Assembly: GCA_902581925.1 (NCBI GenBank)
Contig: CACHQB010000002.1
Coordinates: 1-64,000 of the forward strand
Length of the DNA: 64,000 nucleotides
Source of the DNA: an uncultured Pelagibacteraceae bacterium
GTDB lineage: Bacteria; Pseudomonadota; Alphaproteobacteria; Pelagibacterales; Pelagibacteraceae
Direction: 5' to 3'
Position 1 is the first letter of the stretch. Each line of letters begins with the position of its first letter. The notes beneath the pieces were generated by a model that worked only from the letters and a program-made list of their open reading frames with translations, ran no database searches and was not told the origin of the DNA. The translations under genes were made by a program, and so were the position numbers. Positions 46,408-57,254 of this stretch are shown here, in pieces.

Positions 46408-46701
46408 ATGGAAAAAATTCATTTATACGACAAAATTCTTTCACCAGTGGTTACAGAGAAATCAACTAACCTATCTGAACTGAATAAAATTGTTTTTAAA
46501 GTTCCAAATGGTGCAAATAAGAAAAATTTAAAAAAAAATATTGAAAAAATATTCAAAGTTAATGTGACTAAAATAAATATTATAAATAAACAAAACAGAA
46601 CAAAAGTCACAAGAGGAAGAAAAGTAAAAGTATCAGGATATAAAAAAGCAATAATTACATTAAAAAAAGGTCAAAGTATTGATCTAACAACAGGAATTTA
46701 A
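46408..46701 (+). CDS. rplW: 50S ribosomal protein L23
   Basis: 97 residues, with the N-terminal block DKILSPVVTEKSTNLSE and the RGRKVKVSGYKKAIITLKKG hairpin. L23 sits at the tunnel exit and binds trigger factor and SRP. One base after rplD, three before rplB. Confidence 0.96.
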   Translation: MEKIHLYDKILSPVVTEKSTNLSELNKIVFKVPNGANKKNLKKNIEKIFKVNVTKINIINKQNRTKVTRGRKVKVSGYKKAIITLKKGQSIDLTTGI

Positions 46702-46704
46702 TAG

Positions 46705-47544
46705 ATGGCATTAAAGACTTTCAAACCATATACAAAATCTACAAGAGGTACGATTTTAGTCGATAGAACTGGCTTATGGAAAGGTAAACCTTTTAAAGCG
46801 CTAGTCTCTCCAAAAAATGCCATGAAAGGTAGAAATAACAACGGTCATATTACCTCTGTAAATAGAGCTGGTGGGCATAAAAAAATGTACAGACATGTTG
46901 ATTTTTATAGAAAAAAATTCGATATGGAAGCTACTGTTGAAAGAATAGAGTATGATCCAAATAGATCATGCTACATTATGTTAGTTAAATTTGAGGATGG
47001 TATCCACTCATATTTCTTAGCACCACAAAAAATTAAAGTTGGAGACAAGGTTGAAAGTGGTTCTAAAAAAGAAATTAAAATAGGTAATTGTATGCCATTG
47101 CAAGATATACCAGTAGGTATAAATATACATAATGTTGAAATACAGCCTGGTGGTGGTGGAAAAATTGCTAGAGCAGCTGGTTCATCAGTTACTATAAGTG
47201 GTCTAGATGGCAACTATAGTTTAATTAAATTAGCTTCAGGCGAAGTTAGAAAAATAGATTCAAGAGCTTTAGCTACAATTGGAATTTTAAGTAATCCAGA
47301 TCAAAAAAATATTAAAATTGGAAAAGCTGGTAGATCGAGATGGTTGGGAAGAAGACCTCATACAAGAGGTGTTGTTAAAAACCCAGTTGATCACCCACAT
47401 GGAGGTGGTGAAGGTAAATCTGCTGGAGGAAGACATCCAGTATCACCTACAGGACAATCTGCTAAAGGTTTAAAAACTCGAGATAATAAGAGAACAGATA
47501 AATTTATAGTTAAGAGAAGAAATAAGAGGAAGGATACTAAGTAA
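46705..47544 (+). CDS. rplB: 50S ribosomal protein L2
   Basis: 279 residues. Visible: [10 protein letters not shown] start, [39 protein letters not shown], and the C-terminal signature [14 protein letters not shown] with the conserved His near the peptidyl transferase centre. Usual length. One-base overlap with rpsS. Confidence 0.98.
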   Translation: MALKTFKPYTKSTRGTILVDRTGLWKGKPFKALVSPKNAMKGRNNNGHITSVNRAGGHKKMYRHVDFYRKKFDMEATVERIEYDPNRSCYIMLVKFEDGIHSYFLAPQKIKVGDKVESGSKKEIKIGNCMPLQDIPVGINIHNVEIQPGGGGKIARAAGSSVTISGLDGNYSLIKLASGEVRKIDSRALATIGILSNPDQKNIKIGKAGRSRWLGRRPHTRGVVKNPVDHPHGGGEGKSAGGRHPVSPTGQSAKGLKTRDNKRTDKFIVKRRNKRKDTK

Positions 47545-47840
47545 TGGCTAGAGCAGTTTGGAAAGGACCGTTTGTAGAAGAAAGCTTGATGAAGAAAGTT
47601 GACAAGTACAAAGACGATCCAAAGAAAATTCCTATTAAAACTTGGTCAAGAAAATCTACAATTTTACCTGATTTTGTAGGGGTTAGTTTCCAAATTTATA
47701 ATGGCAAAAAATTTATACCAATAACTGTTTCAGAAGATATGGTTGGACACAAATTAGGTGAGTTTGCACCAACAAGAACGTTCTTTGGTCATACACCAGC
47801 TGATAAAAAAGCTAAACCAGCAACAGCAGATAAGAAATAA
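47544..47840 (+). CDS. rpsS: 30S ribosomal protein S19
   Basis: 98 residues. [18 protein letters not shown] at the start and the [16 protein letters not shown] signature near residue 75. The C-terminal [13 protein letters not shown] is slightly longer than usual. S19 lies in the 30S head next to S13. Two-base gap to rplV. Confidence 0.97.
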   Translation: MARAVWKGPFVEESLMKKVDKYKDDPKKIPIKTWSRKSTILPDFVGVSFQIYNGKKFIPITVSEDMVGHKLGEFAPTRTFFGHTPADKKAKPATADKK

Positions 47841-47842
47841 TT

Positions 47843-48241
47843 ATGGGCAAGAAAAAGAAAATAGACAAATTTAAGGAAAAAACAGTGAAGTCTGTTAACA
47901 ACGGCATTAGATCAAGTGTTAGAAAGTTAAATCCTATACTTAAAAGTATCGTTGGTAAAAAAGTTGATGTTGCTATTAGAGATTTACAATTTTCTGAAAA
48001 GAGAATTACTAGAGATGTTAGAAAAACAATAAGCTCTGCAGTTGCTAATGCAGAAAATAACTTTCAATATGATATTGATAAATTGATTGTTAAAGAAGCT
48101 TTTTGTGGAAAAAAAATAATTATGAAAAGATTTAGACCTAGAGCAAAAGGAAGAGCAGCACCAATATTAAAACCTTGGTCAACTGTTACAATAATTTTAT
48201 CAGAAGCAAAACAAATGGAGAAACATGGGACAAAAAGTTAA
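47843..48241 (+). CDS. rplV: 50S ribosomal protein L22
   Basis: 132 residues. A basic N-terminal extension of about 20 residues ([13 protein letters not shown]) precedes the core, which ends with the tunnel hairpin [15 protein letters not shown]. The final 17 bases overlap the rpsC start in another frame, a longer overlap than elsewhere in the cluster. Confidence 0.95.
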   Translation: MGKKKKIDKFKEKTVKSVNNGIRSSVRKLNPILKSIVGKKVDVAIRDLQFSEKRITRDVRKTISSAVANAENNFQYDIDKLIVKEAFCGKKIIMKRFRPRAKGRAAPILKPWSTVTIILSEAKQMEKHGTKS

Positions 48242-48905
48242 TCCGGTAGGTTTTAGATTAGGTGTCAACAGAGGATGGGACTCTGTATGGTATGCTAAGA
48301 AAAAAGATTTTGGAAATTATTTAATCGAAGATTTTAAAATCAGAGAATATATTAAAAAAAACGTAATTAACTCTGGTGTATCTAAGGTAATGATCGAAAG
48401 AACATCTAACAAATGTTATGTTACTATTTACACTTCTAGACCAGGATTTGTGATTGGAAAAAAAGGAAGTGATATAGACAAAATTAAAAATAATCTTTCA
48501 AAATTCACAACAAATGAAGTTAATCTAAATATTAAAGAGGTTAAAAAACCTGAAACTAATGCTTATTTAGTAGCTGAAAACATAGCTCAGCAGCTTGTTA
48601 AAAGAATTTCTTATAGAAGAGCCATGAAAAGAGCAATGCAATCATGTATTAGACTTGGAGCAAAAGGAATTAAAGTTTCTGTGAGTGGAAGACTTGGTGG
48701 AAATGAAATAGCTAGAACGGAGTGGTTAAGAGATGGAAGTATTCCATCACATACTTTAAGAGCTGATATAGATTATGCAGAGGCAGAGGCTCTTACAACT
48801 TATGGAATTATTGGTATTAAAGTTTGGATTTATAAAGGTGAAGTTTTTGCTAGAGAATTTAGCCAAGAGACAAACAAGGTAACACCAAAGGAAGGTAAAC
48901 AATAA
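48225..48905 (+). CDS. rpsC: 30S ribosomal protein S3
   Basis: 226 residues. The start [19 protein letters not shown] is diagnostic, a KH type II domain with [18 protein letters not shown] is at about 75-95, and the C-terminal domain contains [20 protein letters not shown]. The ATG lies inside the end of rplV (17-base overlap), giving the correct N terminus. S3 lines the mRNA entry channel. Confidence 0.98.
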   Translation: MGQKVNPVGFRLGVNRGWDSVWYAKKKDFGNYLIEDFKIREYIKKNVINSGVSKVMIERTSNKCYVTIYTSRPGFVIGKKGSDIDKIKNNLSKFTTNEVNLNIKEVKKPETNAYLVAENIAQQLVKRISYRRAMKRAMQSCIRLGAKGIKVSVSGRLGGNEIARTEWLRDGSIPSHTLRADIDYAEAEALTTYGIIGIKVWIYKGEVFAREFSQETNKVTPKEGKQ

Positions 48906-49315
48906 TGCTTCAACCAGTAAGAACAAAGTGGAGAAAAGCTCATAAAGGCAGAATTCATGGTAATGCTACTAGAGCAAGTACAATTAATTATGGTGCTTAC
49001 GCATTAAAAGCTTTGCAGCCAGAAAGAGTTACTGGAAAGCAAATAGAGGCTGCAAGAGTTGCATTAACAAGACACATGAAAAGGCAAGGGAGAGTTTGGA
49101 CAAGAATATTTCCAAATATACCAGTTTCTAAAAAACCGATTGAGGTCAGAATGGGTAAAGGAAAAGGATCGCCTGAATATTTTGCATGCAGAGTAAAACC
49201 AGGAAGAATATTGTTTGAAGTTGATGGTGTTTCTGAACAAATTGCTAAAGAGGCTTTATATAAAGCATCAGCTAAATTACCGATTAAAACTAAAACTATT
49301 AAGAGATTTGCATAA
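48905..49315 (+). CDS. rplP: 50S ribosomal protein L16
   Basis: 136 residues. [16 protein letters not shown] start, the [22 protein letters not shown] block and the [16 protein letters not shown] loop. L16 helps position A-site tRNA. One-base overlaps with rpsC and rpmC. Confidence 0.98.
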   Translation: MLQPVRTKWRKAHKGRIHGNATRASTINYGAYALKALQPERVTGKQIEAARVALTRHMKRQGRVWTRIFPNIPVSKKPIEVRMGKGKGSPEYFACRVKPGRILFEVDGVSEQIAKEALYKASAKLPIKTKTIKRFA

Positions 49316-49506
49316 TGAAAAAACAAGAAATTAAAAAATTATCAAAGGACGAAATTGTGAAGAATATAGATAAGCATAAAAAAGATCTTTTTAATTTCAG
49401 ATTTCAAAAAATGAATTCACAAGTAACAAACCCAGCTAAAATTGGTGAGACTAGAAAAACAATTGCAAGATTAAAAACAATTTTAAAAGGAAAAGAAAAT
49501 GCCTAA
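49315..49506 (+). CDS. rpmC: 50S ribosomal protein L29
   Basis: 63 residues forming two helices; [21 protein letters not shown] is the family core. It lies beside L23 at the tunnel exit. It overlaps rpsQ by eight bases, so rpsQ translation probably depends on it. Confidence 0.95.
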   Translation: MKKQEIKKLSKDEIVKNIDKHKKDLFNFRFQKMNSQVTNPAKIGETRKTIARLKTILKGKENA

Positions 49507-49735
49507 AAAAATACTCACAGGTGTAGTTATAAGCGACAAACCAAATAAAACAGTCACAGTTATGGTAGAACGTAAATACTCACACCCAGTTCTAAAAAAA
49601 GTAATTAAAGTTAGAAAAAACTATAACGCTCACGATGAAAATAATAAGTATAAAACTGGTGATAAAGTTTCAATTATAGAGAGTAAACCATTTTCTAAAA
49701 ATAAAAAGTTTCAAGTTATGGAGAGTAATAAGTAA
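49499..49735 (+). CDS. rpsQ: 30S ribosomal protein S17
   Basis: 78 residues, OB fold. [20 protein letters not shown] and the [20 protein letters not shown] loop are typical. Start chosen as MPKKILTG, inside the rpmC end. One-base overlap with rplN. Confidence 0.96.
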   Translation: MPKKILTGVVISDKPNKTVTVMVERKYSHPVLKKVIKVRKNYNAHDENNKYKTGDKVSIIESKPFSKNKKFQVMESNK

Positions 49736-50103
49736 TGATTGGTGTTCAAACAGAATTGCAAGTAGCTGACAATACAGGTGCAAAAAGAATTGAGTGTATT
49801 AAAGTTCTAGGTGGATCAAAAAGACGATACGCTAGCATTGGTGATACTATTGTAATTGCGGTTAAAGAAGCGATGCCTAAAGGAAAAGTTAAAAAAGGTT
49901 CTGTTCACAAAGCAGTAGTTGTTAGAGTTAAAAAGGGAATTCACAGAAATGATGGTTCTAAAGTAAGATTCGATAACAATGCAGCTGTGTTAGTTGATGA
50001 TAAAGGAGAACCAGTAGGAACAAGGATTTTTGGTCCAGTTACACGAGAATTAAGAAGTAGAGGTCAAATGAAAATCATTTCTTTGGCGCCGGAGGTTTTA
50101 TAA
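49735..50103 (+). CDS. rplN: 50S ribosomal protein L14
   Basis: 122 residues. [20 protein letters not shown] at the start, [22 protein letters not shown] and the C-terminal [23 protein letters not shown] complete the family pattern. L14 forms an intersubunit bridge and is contacted by RsfS. Confidence 0.98.
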   Translation: MIGVQTELQVADNTGAKRIECIKVLGGSKRRYASIGDTIVIAVKEAMPKGKVKKGSVHKAVVVRVKKGIHRNDGSKVRFDNNAAVLVDDKGEPVGTRIFGPVTRELRSRGQMKIISLAPEVL

Positions 50104-50348
50104 TGATTAAAAAAGGTTTGAAAGTAAGAGTTCTAACTGGAAGAGATAAAAAAAAAGAAGGTGAAGTTATTGAAATTGATAGAGCTAATAACAGAGCAAA
50201 AGTTAAAGAAATAAACATGGTAAAAAAACACGTTAAAACAACAAAAGAAAAAAAAGGTGGAATTTTTCCTAAGGAAAGTTTTATACATATTTCTAATTTA
50301 AAACTAATTGATGAAAAAGCAGTTAAAAAAAAAGAGGCTAAAAAATAA
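50103..50348 (+). CDS. rplX: 50S ribosomal protein L24
   Basis: 81 residues with an N-terminal KOW motif ([19 protein letters not shown]) and the [17 protein letters not shown] region. It is shorter than the ~104 residues of E. coli and ends in a Lys-rich tail. An assembly initiator on 23S domain I. Confidence 0.94.
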   Translation: MIKKGLKVRVLTGRDKKKEGEVIEIDRANNRAKVKEINMVKKHVKTTKEKKGGIFPKESFIHISNLKLIDEKAVKKKEAKK

Positions 50349-50902
50349 TGACACCAAGACTAAAAGAAATATTTAATAAAGAAATTCAGCCTGCACTAAA
50401 GGATCAATTTGGTTTCAAGAATATTTATATGGCTCCAAGAATCGAAAAAGTTGTTTTAAATATGGGCCTTGGTTTAGATGCTACAGATTCAAAAATTTTA
50501 AAATCATGCGAAGAAGACATGGCAAAAATTACTGGACAAAAACCAGTTACAACAAAATTTAAAAAATCAGTAGCAAATTTTAAAACGAGAAAAGGTTCAA
50601 ACGCTGGTTTAAAGGTAACTTTAAGAAAAAATAGAATGTATGAATTCTTAGATAGATTGGTGAATATTGCATTACCCAGAATTAAAGATTTTAGAGGGTT
50701 ATCTTCTAAAGGTTTTGATAAATTCGGTAATTATACTTTTGGTATTAAAGAGCATATAATCTTTCCAGAAGTAAGCTTTGATAGAGCAGACAAAGTTAGA
50801 GGTTTAGATATAGTTATAGTTATTAAAGCAATCAATAAAGAGCATAGTTTTGCTTTATTAGAAAAGATGAATTTCCCATTTATTAAAAAAGGAGATAATT
50901 AA
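50348..50902 (+). CDS. rplE: 50S ribosomal protein L5
   Basis: 184 residues. PRIEKVVLNMGLG near residue 30, TGQKPVTTKFKKSVANFKTRKG and the C-terminal block NYTFGIKEHIIFPEV. L5 binds 5S rRNA and contacts P-site tRNA. One-base overlap with rplX. Confidence 0.98.
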   Translation: MTPRLKEIFNKEIQPALKDQFGFKNIYMAPRIEKVVLNMGLGLDATDSKILKSCEEDMAKITGQKPVTTKFKKSVANFKTRKGSNAGLKVTLRKNRMYEFLDRLVNIALPRIKDFRGLSSKGFDKFGNYTFGIKEHIIFPEVSFDRADKVRGLDIVIVIKAINKEHSFALLEKMNFPFIKKGDN

Positions 50903-50904
50903 AC

Positions 50905-51210
50905 ATGGCAAAATTAAGCGCTGTTAATAAAAATAAAAAAAGAATAAAGCTTTCAGATAAGCTTTATAAGAAAAGACAAGCATTAAAGAAAATTGTAATG
51001 GATAAAAAGATTCCATTAGAAGAAAGATTTAAAGCGCAGCAAAAATTGTCGAAACTACCAAGGAATTCGGCCAAAACGAGAGTTATGAATAGATGTGAGA
51101 TTACTGGAAGACCTCATGGTGTTTATAGAAAATTAAAGATTTCAAGAATAGCATTAAGACAATTAGGATTACAAGGAAAGATACCTGGCTTAGTTAAGTC
51201 CAGCTGGTAG
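50905..51210 (+). CDS. rpsN: 30S ribosomal protein S14
   Basis: 101 residues, the zinc-free long form: the C-terminal core RCEITGRPHGVYRKLKISR keeps only one Cys of the CxxC pairs. The N-terminal half is Lys-rich. It lies in the 30S head. Eleven bases separate it from rpsH, with AAGGA just before that ATG. Confidence 0.97.
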   Translation: MAKLSAVNKNKKRIKLSDKLYKKRQALKKIVMDKKIPLEERFKAQQKLSKLPRNSAKTRVMNRCEITGRPHGVYRKLKISRIALRQLGLQGKIPGLVKSSW

Positions 51211-51221
51211 AAAGGATTATT

Positions 51222-51617
51222 ATGAGTTTAAGCGACCCAATAGGAGATATGATTGCAAGAGTAAAAAACGCTCAGGCAAGAAATCATAAAAAAGTAGAAT
51301 TACCTTCATCTAATTTTAAAACTAAAATTGCAGATATACTTAAAAATGAAGGATTTATAAAAGATTTTAAAGTAAGTTCTGAAGAAAAAAAACCTGTTTT
51401 ATCATTAGAACTTAAATATCATTCTGGTAACCCAGTAATAAGTGCTTTTGAGAGAGTATCAAAACCAGGAAGAAGAATTTTTTCATCTGCAGATAGTTTA
51501 CCTAAAATAAATAACGGTTTAGGGATTGCTATTGTGTCAACACCAAAAGGAGTAATGACTGATATTGATGCTAGAAAACAAAAAGTTGGTGGTGAAATAA
51601 TTTGTAAGGTATTTTAA
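51222..51617 (+). CDS. rpsH: 30S ribosomal protein S8
   Basis: 131 residues. SLSDPIGDMIARVKNAQARN at the start, RVSKPGRRIFSSADSLP and the C-terminal GLGIAIVSTPKGVMTD with GGEIICKVF. S8 is the spc-operon repressor in E. coli. One-base overlap with rplF. Confidence 0.98.
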   Translation: MSLSDPIGDMIARVKNAQARNHKKVELPSSNFKTKIADILKNEGFIKDFKVSSEEKKPVLSLELKYHSGNPVISAFERVSKPGRRIFSSADSLPKINNGLGIAIVSTPKGVMTDIDARKQKVGGEIICKVF

Positions 51618-52156
51618 TGTCTAAGATAGGTAAAATAAACATATCGATTCCTGAAAAAGTTAAAGTAGCTTTAGCTGGCAATATAATAAATATTGAAGGA
51701 CCACTTGGGAAAAAATCAATTAATGTTGATTTAGATATGTTTAATTTAGACATAATTGAAGGAAAAGAAATATCTATTAAACCAAAAAAAGTAGATCAAA
51801 ACTCAAAGAGACTTTGGGGAATGAATAGAAGTTTAATTAATAATGCTGTAATAGGCTCAAGTAAAGGTTATGAAAAAATTCTAGAATTGGTTGGGGTTGG
51901 TTACAGAGCTGCATTAAAAGGAAATCAGTTAAATTTACAATTGGGTTATAGTCATGATATCAATTTTGACATACCAGATGGCATTAAAATCGCAGTTGAA
52001 AAACAAACAACATTAAAAATTACAGGATCCGACAAGCAATTAGTTGGCGAAGTTGTTTCTAAAATTAAGACTTTAAGAAAAATTGAACCATATAAAGGTA
52101 AGGGTGTCCGAGAAAAAGGTCAGTATGTGCTTAAAAAAGAAGGAAAGAAAAAGTAA
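51617..52156 (+). CDS. rplF: 50S ribosomal protein L6
   Basis: 179 residues with two similar domains. [18 protein letters not shown] start, [25 protein letters not shown] in the middle and the C-terminal signature [20 protein letters not shown]. It sits near the factor-binding site. One-base overlap with rplR. Confidence 0.98.
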   Translation: MSKIGKINISIPEKVKVALAGNIINIEGPLGKKSINVDLDMFNLDIIEGKEISIKPKKVDQNSKRLWGMNRSLINNAVIGSSKGYEKILELVGVGYRAALKGNQLNLQLGYSHDINFDIPDGIKIAVEKQTTLKITGSDKQLVGEVVSKIKTLRKIEPYKGKGVREKGQYVLKKEGKKK

Positions 52157-52512
52157 TGAAACTAAACACTAGTATCAGAAAAAGATTTAGAGTTAGCAAT
52201 AAAGTTAAAAGAGTTGCTTCAAAAGATAGATTTAGATTGAGTATTTCTAGATCATCAAAAAATATTTCAGCTCAAATAATAGATGATACAAAAAAAATAA
52301 CTTTGTTATCAGCTTCATCTATAGAAAAAGATCTTAAATCAGGTGATAAAGTAAATAAAACTGAACTTTCTAAATTAGTTGCGCTAAAACTAGCTAAAAA
52401 AGCTCAAGAGAAAAAAATTACTAAAATTTACTTTGATAGAGGTTCATACAAATATCATGGTAGAATTAAAGTTTTTGCAGAAACTTTAAGGGAAAACGGA
52501 ATGGAATTTTAA
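52156..52512 (+). CDS. rplR: 50S ribosomal protein L18
   Basis: 118 residues. [18 protein letters not shown] and the C-terminal [21 protein letters not shown] match the family. With L5 it anchors 5S rRNA in the central protuberance. Two-base gap to rpsE. Confidence 0.97.
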   Translation: MKLNTSIRKRFRVSNKVKRVASKDRFRLSISRSSKNISAQIIDDTKKITLLSASSIEKDLKSGDKVNKTELSKLVALKLAKKAQEKKITKIYFDRGSYKYHGRIKVFAETLRENGMEF

Positions 52513-52514
52513 TT

Positions 52515-53030
52515 ATGGAAAATTTAAAAGATAAAAAAACTGACGATATATTAGAAAAGTTAGTACACATAAATCGTATCACTAAAGTTGTAAAGGGTGG
52601 AAGAAGATTTGGATTTTCTGCACTTGTAGTTGTTGGAAATCAAGCAGGTAAAATTGGTATAGCTCATGCAAAAGCTAAACAAGTACCTGATGCTATTAAA
52701 AAAGCAAATGAAATGGCAAGAAGAAAACTTACCCACATACCATTAAGAGAAGGTAGAACAATACATCATGACGTTAAGGCAAAAGATGGTTCAGGTAGAA
52801 TAGTGTTAAGAGCAGCGTCTAAGGGAACAGGAATTATAGCAGGTGGACCTGTTAGAGCAGTATGTGAAGTCTTAGGAGTAAAGGATATTGTGGCAAAATC
52901 TATGGGAACATCTAATGCTCACAATGTTATAAGAGCTACGATGAAAGCATTGATGAAACAAAGTTCACCAAAACAAATATCAGCGATTAGAAATAAAAAA
53001 ATTTCAGAAATAATTGAAAAAAGAGGATAA
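52515..53030 (+). CDS. rpsE: 30S ribosomal protein S5
   Basis: 171 residues. [20 protein letters not shown], the [13 protein letters not shown] block and [18 protein letters not shown] are typical. S5 lies at the mRNA entry and influences fidelity. The next gene is rplO: no rpmD (L30) lies between them, unlike the E. coli spc operon. Confidence 0.98.
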   Translation: MENLKDKKTDDILEKLVHINRITKVVKGGRRFGFSALVVVGNQAGKIGIAHAKAKQVPDAIKKANEMARRKLTHIPLREGRTIHHDVKAKDGSGRIVLRAASKGTGIIAGGPVRAVCEVLGVKDIVAKSMGTSNAHNVIRATMKALMKQSSPKQISAIRNKKISEIIEKRG

Positions 53031-53482
53031 TGATTACTTTAAATAATAGAGAAAAAATCAATAAAGCTAAAATTAGAGTTGGAAGAGGAATTGGTTCTGG
53101 AAAGGGTAAAACATCAGGTAGAGGTGTTAAAGGTCAAAAATCAAGATCTGGGGTAGCTATAAAAAGTTTTGAAGGTGGTCAAATGCCATTATACAGAAGA
53201 CTACCAAAAAGAGGATTTAACCCAATTTCAAAAGATAGTATTGCAATCTTAAATCTTAATAAAATTCAATCTTATATAGACAAAAAAAATATTAATCCAA
53301 ATGAAGTTTTGAACTCAGAAATATTAAAAAAACTTAGATTAATTAATAAAAATTCAAAAAAATTAAAAATTTTAGGCTCAGGAGAAGTAAAAGATAAAAT
53401 TAATATTGAAGCTGATCTAGCATCTAAATCAGCAATAGAAAAGCTAGAAAAAATTGGTGGATCTATTCAATTGAAAAAATAA
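53030..53482 (+). CDS. rplO: 50S ribosomal protein L15
   Basis: 150 residues. The Gly-rich N-terminal rRNA-binding stretch [17 protein letters not shown] continues with [10 protein letters not shown] and [17 protein letters not shown]. The C-terminal domain carries the Lys-rich, AT-biased composition typical of this genome. It overlaps rpsE by one base and is eight bases ahead of secY. Confidence 0.97.
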   Translation: MITLNNREKINKAKIRVGRGIGSGKGKTSGRGVKGQKSRSGVAIKSFEGGQMPLYRRLPKRGFNPISKDSIAILNLNKIQSYIDKKNINPNEVLNSEILKKLRLINKNSKKLKILGSGEVKDKINIEADLASKSAIEKLEKIGGSIQLKK

Positions 53483-53490
53483 TTTTTTTT

Positions 53491-54771
53491 ATGAGTGCAT
53501 CATCATCAACAAATGATTTAAGAAATAGAATTATATTTACTATTTTAATATTAGCTGTTTATAGATTTGGAACTTTTGTACCTTTACCAGGTATTGATCC
53601 TGAGCAATTAAAAATAATGATGGAAGGTAATCAAAAAGGATTGCTAGGTATGTTTAATGTTTTTGCAGGTGGAGCTGTAAGTAGAATGGCGATATTTGCA
53701 TTAGGTATAATGCCTTACATTTCTTCTGCAATTATAGTTCAACTTTTGACTGGGGTTTCTGACTATTTTAAAAATCTAAAAGCTCAGGGCGAAACAGGAA
53801 GAGCAAAAATTACACAAATTACTAGATATGGAACAGTGTTGCTTGCAACAGTTCAAGGATATGGTTTATCTGTTGGTTTAGAATCGTCTGCTGACTTGGT
53901 AATTAATCCGGGAGCTTTTTTTAAAATAACGACTGTTACAACAATTGTTGCAGGAACAATATTTTTAATGTGGTTAGGTGAACAAATTACTCAAAGAGGT
54001 ATTGGTAATGGTATTTCCTTAATAATTTTTGCAGGTATTGTAGCTGAAATTCCAAGAGCTTTAGTAACAACTTTTGAATTAGGTAGAACAGGTGCAGTGT
54101 CTACATTTATGATACTAGCTATATTTGTTTTATTAATTGTTACAATTCTATTTGTAGTTTTTATGGAAAGAGCGTTAAGAAAAATTCTAATAAATTATCC
54201 TAAAAGACAAATGGGTAATAAAATGTACGGTGGTGAGTCGTCACATTTACCATTAAAAATTAATCAGGCTGGAGTAATACCAGCTATTTTTGCTTCAGCA
54301 CTTTTATTATTACCGGTTACATTTTCGAATTTTTCATTTTCTAACAATGAGACTTTTTTAAATCTAAGTTCTTATTTCACACAAGGGCAGCCTCTTTACA
54401 TGTTGCTTTATGCATCAGGAATAATTTTTTTTACTTTTTTCTATACCTCTATAACGTTCAATCCGACTGAAACTGCTGAGAATCTCAGAAAATATGGAGG
54501 CTTTGTGCCAGGAATTAGACCAGGTGAAAGCACTGCTTTATATATTGAAAATATTTCAACAAAACTTACTACTATTGGAGCTCTTTATCTGACTTTAGTT
54601 TGCTTAATGCCAGAATTTTTAATTGCAAATTACCCAATACCTTTTTATTTAGGTGGTGCATCTATATTAATTGTTGTTGTAGTAGCTATCGATACTGTTA
54701 CACAAATACAAACTAGATTAATGAGTTCTCAATACGAACAACTGATTAAAAAAACTAAATTTGGTAGGTAA
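53491..54771 (+). CDS. secY: Preprotein translocase subunit SecY
   Basis: 426 residues, ten membrane segments in the usual pattern. YRFGTFVPLPGID after the first segment, the plug region GLLGMFNVFAGGAVSRMAIFALGIMPYI, QGYGLSVGLES, and GNGISLIIFAGIVAE are visible, with the cytosolic loop PKRQMGNKMYGGESSHLPLK later. It forms the export channel with SecE (30.6 kb). No SecG or rpmJ is next to it. Confidence 0.98.
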   Translation: MSASSSTNDLRNRIIFTILILAVYRFGTFVPLPGIDPEQLKIMMEGNQKGLLGMFNVFAGGAVSRMAIFALGIMPYISSAIIVQLLTGVSDYFKNLKAQGETGRAKITQITRYGTVLLATVQGYGLSVGLESSADLVINPGAFFKITTVTTIVAGTIFLMWLGEQITQRGIGNGISLIIFAGIVAEIPRALVTTFELGRTGAVSTFMILAIFVLLIVTILFVVFMERALRKILINYPKRQMGNKMYGGESSHLPLKINQAGVIPAIFASALLLLPVTFSNFSFSNNETFLNLSSYFTQGQPLYMLLYASGIIFFTFFYTSITFNPTETAENLRKYGGFVPGIRPGESTALYIENISTKLTTIGALYLTLVCLMPEFLIANYPIPFYLGGASILIVVVVAIDTVTQIQTRLMSSQYEQLIKKTKFGR

Positions 54772-55335
54772 GTGAATATAATTTTATTTGGACCACCTGG
54801 TGCTGGAAAGGGTACTCAGTCTAAATATCTAGTTAATAAATTAAAAGCTTTTCAAATTTCAACAGGTGATCTTTTAAGAGAAGAAATCAAAAAAAATTCA
54901 GATATTGGTAAAATTATAATTAATGATATGACTGATGGAAAATTTATTAGTGATGACATTGTTAATAAACTTATAGAAAAATTAGTATTTGATCCTCAAA
55001 AAAAAAATAAATTAATCTTTGATGGATATCCTCGATCATTAAGTCAGGCTAAAAATTTAGAATTTTTACTAAAAAATTCAAACCAGAGCATAGATTTAAT
55101 TTTATTTCTAAACGTAGACAAAGAAACAATTCTTAAAAGGCTTGAAAAGAGAAAAATTTTAGAAAATAGGTCTGATGATAATTCTGAAACTATTGTTAGA
55201 AGGTATGAGAAATATATGGAAACAACTAAACCAGTTCTAAATTATTACTCTAAGAATCCAAACTTTCAGGAGATTGATGGAGGCTTAGAAATTGAAGAAA
55301 TAACAAGGAAAATAGACACTTTTATCAATGTATAA
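54772..55335 (+). CDS. adk: Adenylate kinase (short form)
   Basis: Interconverts ATP + AMP and two ADP. P-loop GPPGAGKGTQ at residues 7-16, the AMP site STGDLLREEI, FDGYPRSLSQA and the lid start RLEKRK. At 187 residues it lacks the long zinc-type LID insertion, being the short form common in alphaproteobacteria. GTG start directly after the secY stop. Its place between secY and rpsM is conserved. Confidence 0.96.
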   Translation: MNIILFGPPGAGKGTQSKYLVNKLKAFQISTGDLLREEIKKNSDIGKIIINDMTDGKFISDDIVNKLIEKLVFDPQKKNKLIFDGYPRSLSQAKNLEFLLKNSNQSIDLILFLNVDKETILKRLEKRKILENRSDDNSETIVRRYEKYMETTKPVLNYYSKNPNFQEIDGGLEIEEITRKIDTFINV

Positions 55336-55339
55336 GACG

Positions 55340-55367
55340 TTGACTTTGATTATTCTTCTTATATAAA
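55340..55367 (+). promoter_or_regulatory. Promoter for the alpha operon (rpsM-rpsK-rpoA-rplQ)
   Basis: TTGACT at 55340-55345 and TATAAA at 55362-55367 with a 16-base spacer, in the 55-base gap between adk and rpsM. The spacing and -10 box equal those of the rpsD promoter. Confidence 0.65.
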
Positions 55368-55390
55368 AGGCACAATTTATCACAAAAAAT

Positions 55391-55774
55391 ATGGCTCGTA
55401 TCGCAGGTATAAACATTCCACAAAATAAACTTGTTCATATAGGTTTAACTTATATCTATGGAATTGGTGATAGGTTCTCACAGCAAATTTGTTCATCTTT
55501 AGAAATTCCAAGAGCTAAAAGAGTAAATGAATTAACTGACGAAGAGATTTTAAAAATTAGAGAATACATTGATCAAAATTTTAAAGTAGAAGGTGATTTA
55601 AGAAGAGATTATTCATTGAGTATTAAAAGATTAATTGATCTAGCATGTTACAGAGGAACGAGACATAGAAAAAAATTACCTGTTAGAGGACAAAGAACTA
55701 GATGTAATGCAAGAACAAGAAAAGGAAAAGCAATCGCGATTGCAGGAAAAAAATTAACTCCAACTAAAAAATAA
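55391..55774 (+). CDS. rpsM: 30S ribosomal protein S13
   Basis: 127 residues. [25 protein letters not shown] start, [24 protein letters not shown], and [17 protein letters not shown] at the C terminus. S13 contacts P-site tRNA and bridges to the 50S. First gene of the alpha operon; two bases to rpsK. Confidence 0.98.
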   Translation: MARIAGINIPQNKLVHIGLTYIYGIGDRFSQQICSSLEIPRAKRVNELTDEEILKIREYIDQNFKVEGDLRRDYSLSIKRLIDLACYRGTRHRKKLPVRGQRTRCNARTRKGKAIAIAGKKLTPTKK

Positions 55775-55776
55775 TT

Positions 55777-56226
55777 ATGGCTAAAGCTGATAAAGTTGAC
55801 AATAAAGATCAGAAGGTAGAAAAATCTTCTAAAAAAAGTGTTAAAAGTTCTTACTCAAAAAAAAAGAAAGTAAAAAAAAATATATTAAATGGAGTTGCTT
55901 ATGTACAATCAACATTTAATAATACTATCATCTCTATTGCTGACACAAATGGAAATGTAATCTCTTGGGCATCTGCTGGACAAAAAGGTTTTAAGGGATC
56001 AAGAAAGTCTACCCCTTACGCTGCACAGATTGCAGCAGACTCAGCAGCATCTAAAGCACTTGAGTATGGAATGAAAACTTTATCTGTTGAAGTAAAAGGA
56101 CCTGGTTCAGGCAGGGAAACAGCTTTAAGAGCACTACAGGCTAGAGGATTTAAGATTTTGTCTATTAAAGACACTACGCCAATGCCTCACAATGGAACTA
56201 GACCACCAAAGAAAAGGAGAGTTTAA
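55777..56226 (+). CDS. rpsK: 30S ribosomal protein S11
   Basis: 149 residues, about 20 longer than usual because of a Lys/Ser-rich N-terminal extension (residues 1-34). The core has [19 protein letters not shown], the [19 protein letters not shown] segment and the C-terminal [18 protein letters not shown]. One-base overlap with rpoA. Confidence 0.97.
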   Translation: MAKADKVDNKDQKVEKSSKKSVKSSYSKKKKVKKNILNGVAYVQSTFNNTIISIADTNGNVISWASAGQKGFKGSRKSTPYAAQIAADSAASKALEYGMKTLSVEVKGPGSGRETALRALQARGFKILSIKDTTPMPHNGTRPPKKRRV

Positions 56227-57254
56227 TGGAAATCGAAAATGTTAATGTAAAAAATTGGAAGTCATTAATCAAACCATCTAAATTAGATGTTCAAATAAGT
56301 GATGACTTAACACATGCAAAAATAGTAGCTGAGCCTTTAGAAAAAGGTTATGGATTAACTTTAGGAAATTCTTTAAGAAGAATTTTATTATCATCAATAA
56401 GAGGTGCTGCTGTAACCTCAATACAAATTGATGGAGTTTTACATGAATTCACTTCAATAAAAGGTGTTAGAGAAGATGTTACTGATATTGTTTTAAACGT
56501 AAAATCTTTAGCCTTAAAAAGCAATTCAGAAGGTACCAAAAAATTAATTTTAGATGCAAAAGGACCTGGAGAAATTAAAGCTTCTGATATAGCTCCAGTT
56601 GCAGATGTTGAAATTTTAAATCCTGACTTAGTTATTTGTAATTTAGATGAAAATACAACTTTTCATATGGAGATGAATGTTAATACAGGTAAAGGATATG
56701 TTCCTGCAGAGCTAAATAAACCTGAAGAACCACCATTAGGTCTTATTGCTATTGACTCACTTTATAGCCCAGTTAAAAAAGTTTCATATTCAGTAAGTAC
56801 TGCTAGAGAAGGTAAAGCATTAGATTATGATAAATTAATTATGGAAGTTGAAACAGATGGATCAATTTCTGCTGAAGATGCTGTGGCTTATTCGGCTAGG
56901 ATTTTCCAAGATCAGCTTAAAATGTTTATAAATTTTGATGAACCAGTTGAAGCTCCTGTAAAAGAAGTTTCTAAAGAGCCTGAATTTAACAAAAACTTAT
57001 TAAGAAAAGTGGATGAGTTAGAGTTGTCAGTTAGATCAATGAACTGCTTAAAAAATGATAATATTATTTATATTGGTGACTTGGTTCAAAAATCTGAAGG
57101 TGAAATGTTGAGAACACCTAATTTTGGAAGAAAATCACTAAATGAAATTAAAGAAGTTTTAACAGGCATGTCTTTATATTTAGGAATGGAAATACCTAAC
57201 TGGCCACCAGACAACATTGCAGAAATGTCTAAGAAATTGGAGGAAGCAATTTAA
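56226..57254 (+). CDS. rpoA: DNA-directed RNA polymerase subunit alpha
   Basis: 342 residues. The N-terminal dimer/assembly domain contains [22 protein letters not shown] near residue 37; after a short linker, the C-terminal DNA-binding domain (about 260-330) contains [22 protein letters not shown] and [16 protein letters not shown]. It overlaps rplQ by one base. Together with rpoB and rpoC it gives all core subunits within 24 kb. Confidence 0.99.
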   Translation: MEIENVNVKNWKSLIKPSKLDVQISDDLTHAKIVAEPLEKGYGLTLGNSLRRILLSSIRGAAVTSIQIDGVLHEFTSIKGVREDVTDIVLNVKSLALKSNSEGTKKLILDAKGPGEIKASDIAPVADVEILNPDLVICNLDENTTFHMEMNVNTGKGYVPAELNKPEEPPLGLIAIDSLYSPVKKVSYSVSTAREGKALDYDKLIMEVETDGSISAEDAVAYSARIFQDQLKMFINFDEPVEAPVKEVSKEPEFNKNLLRKVDELELSVRSMNCLKNDNIIYIGDLVQKSEGEMLRTPNFGRKSLNEIKEVLTGMSLYLGMEIPNWPPDNIAEMSKKLEEAI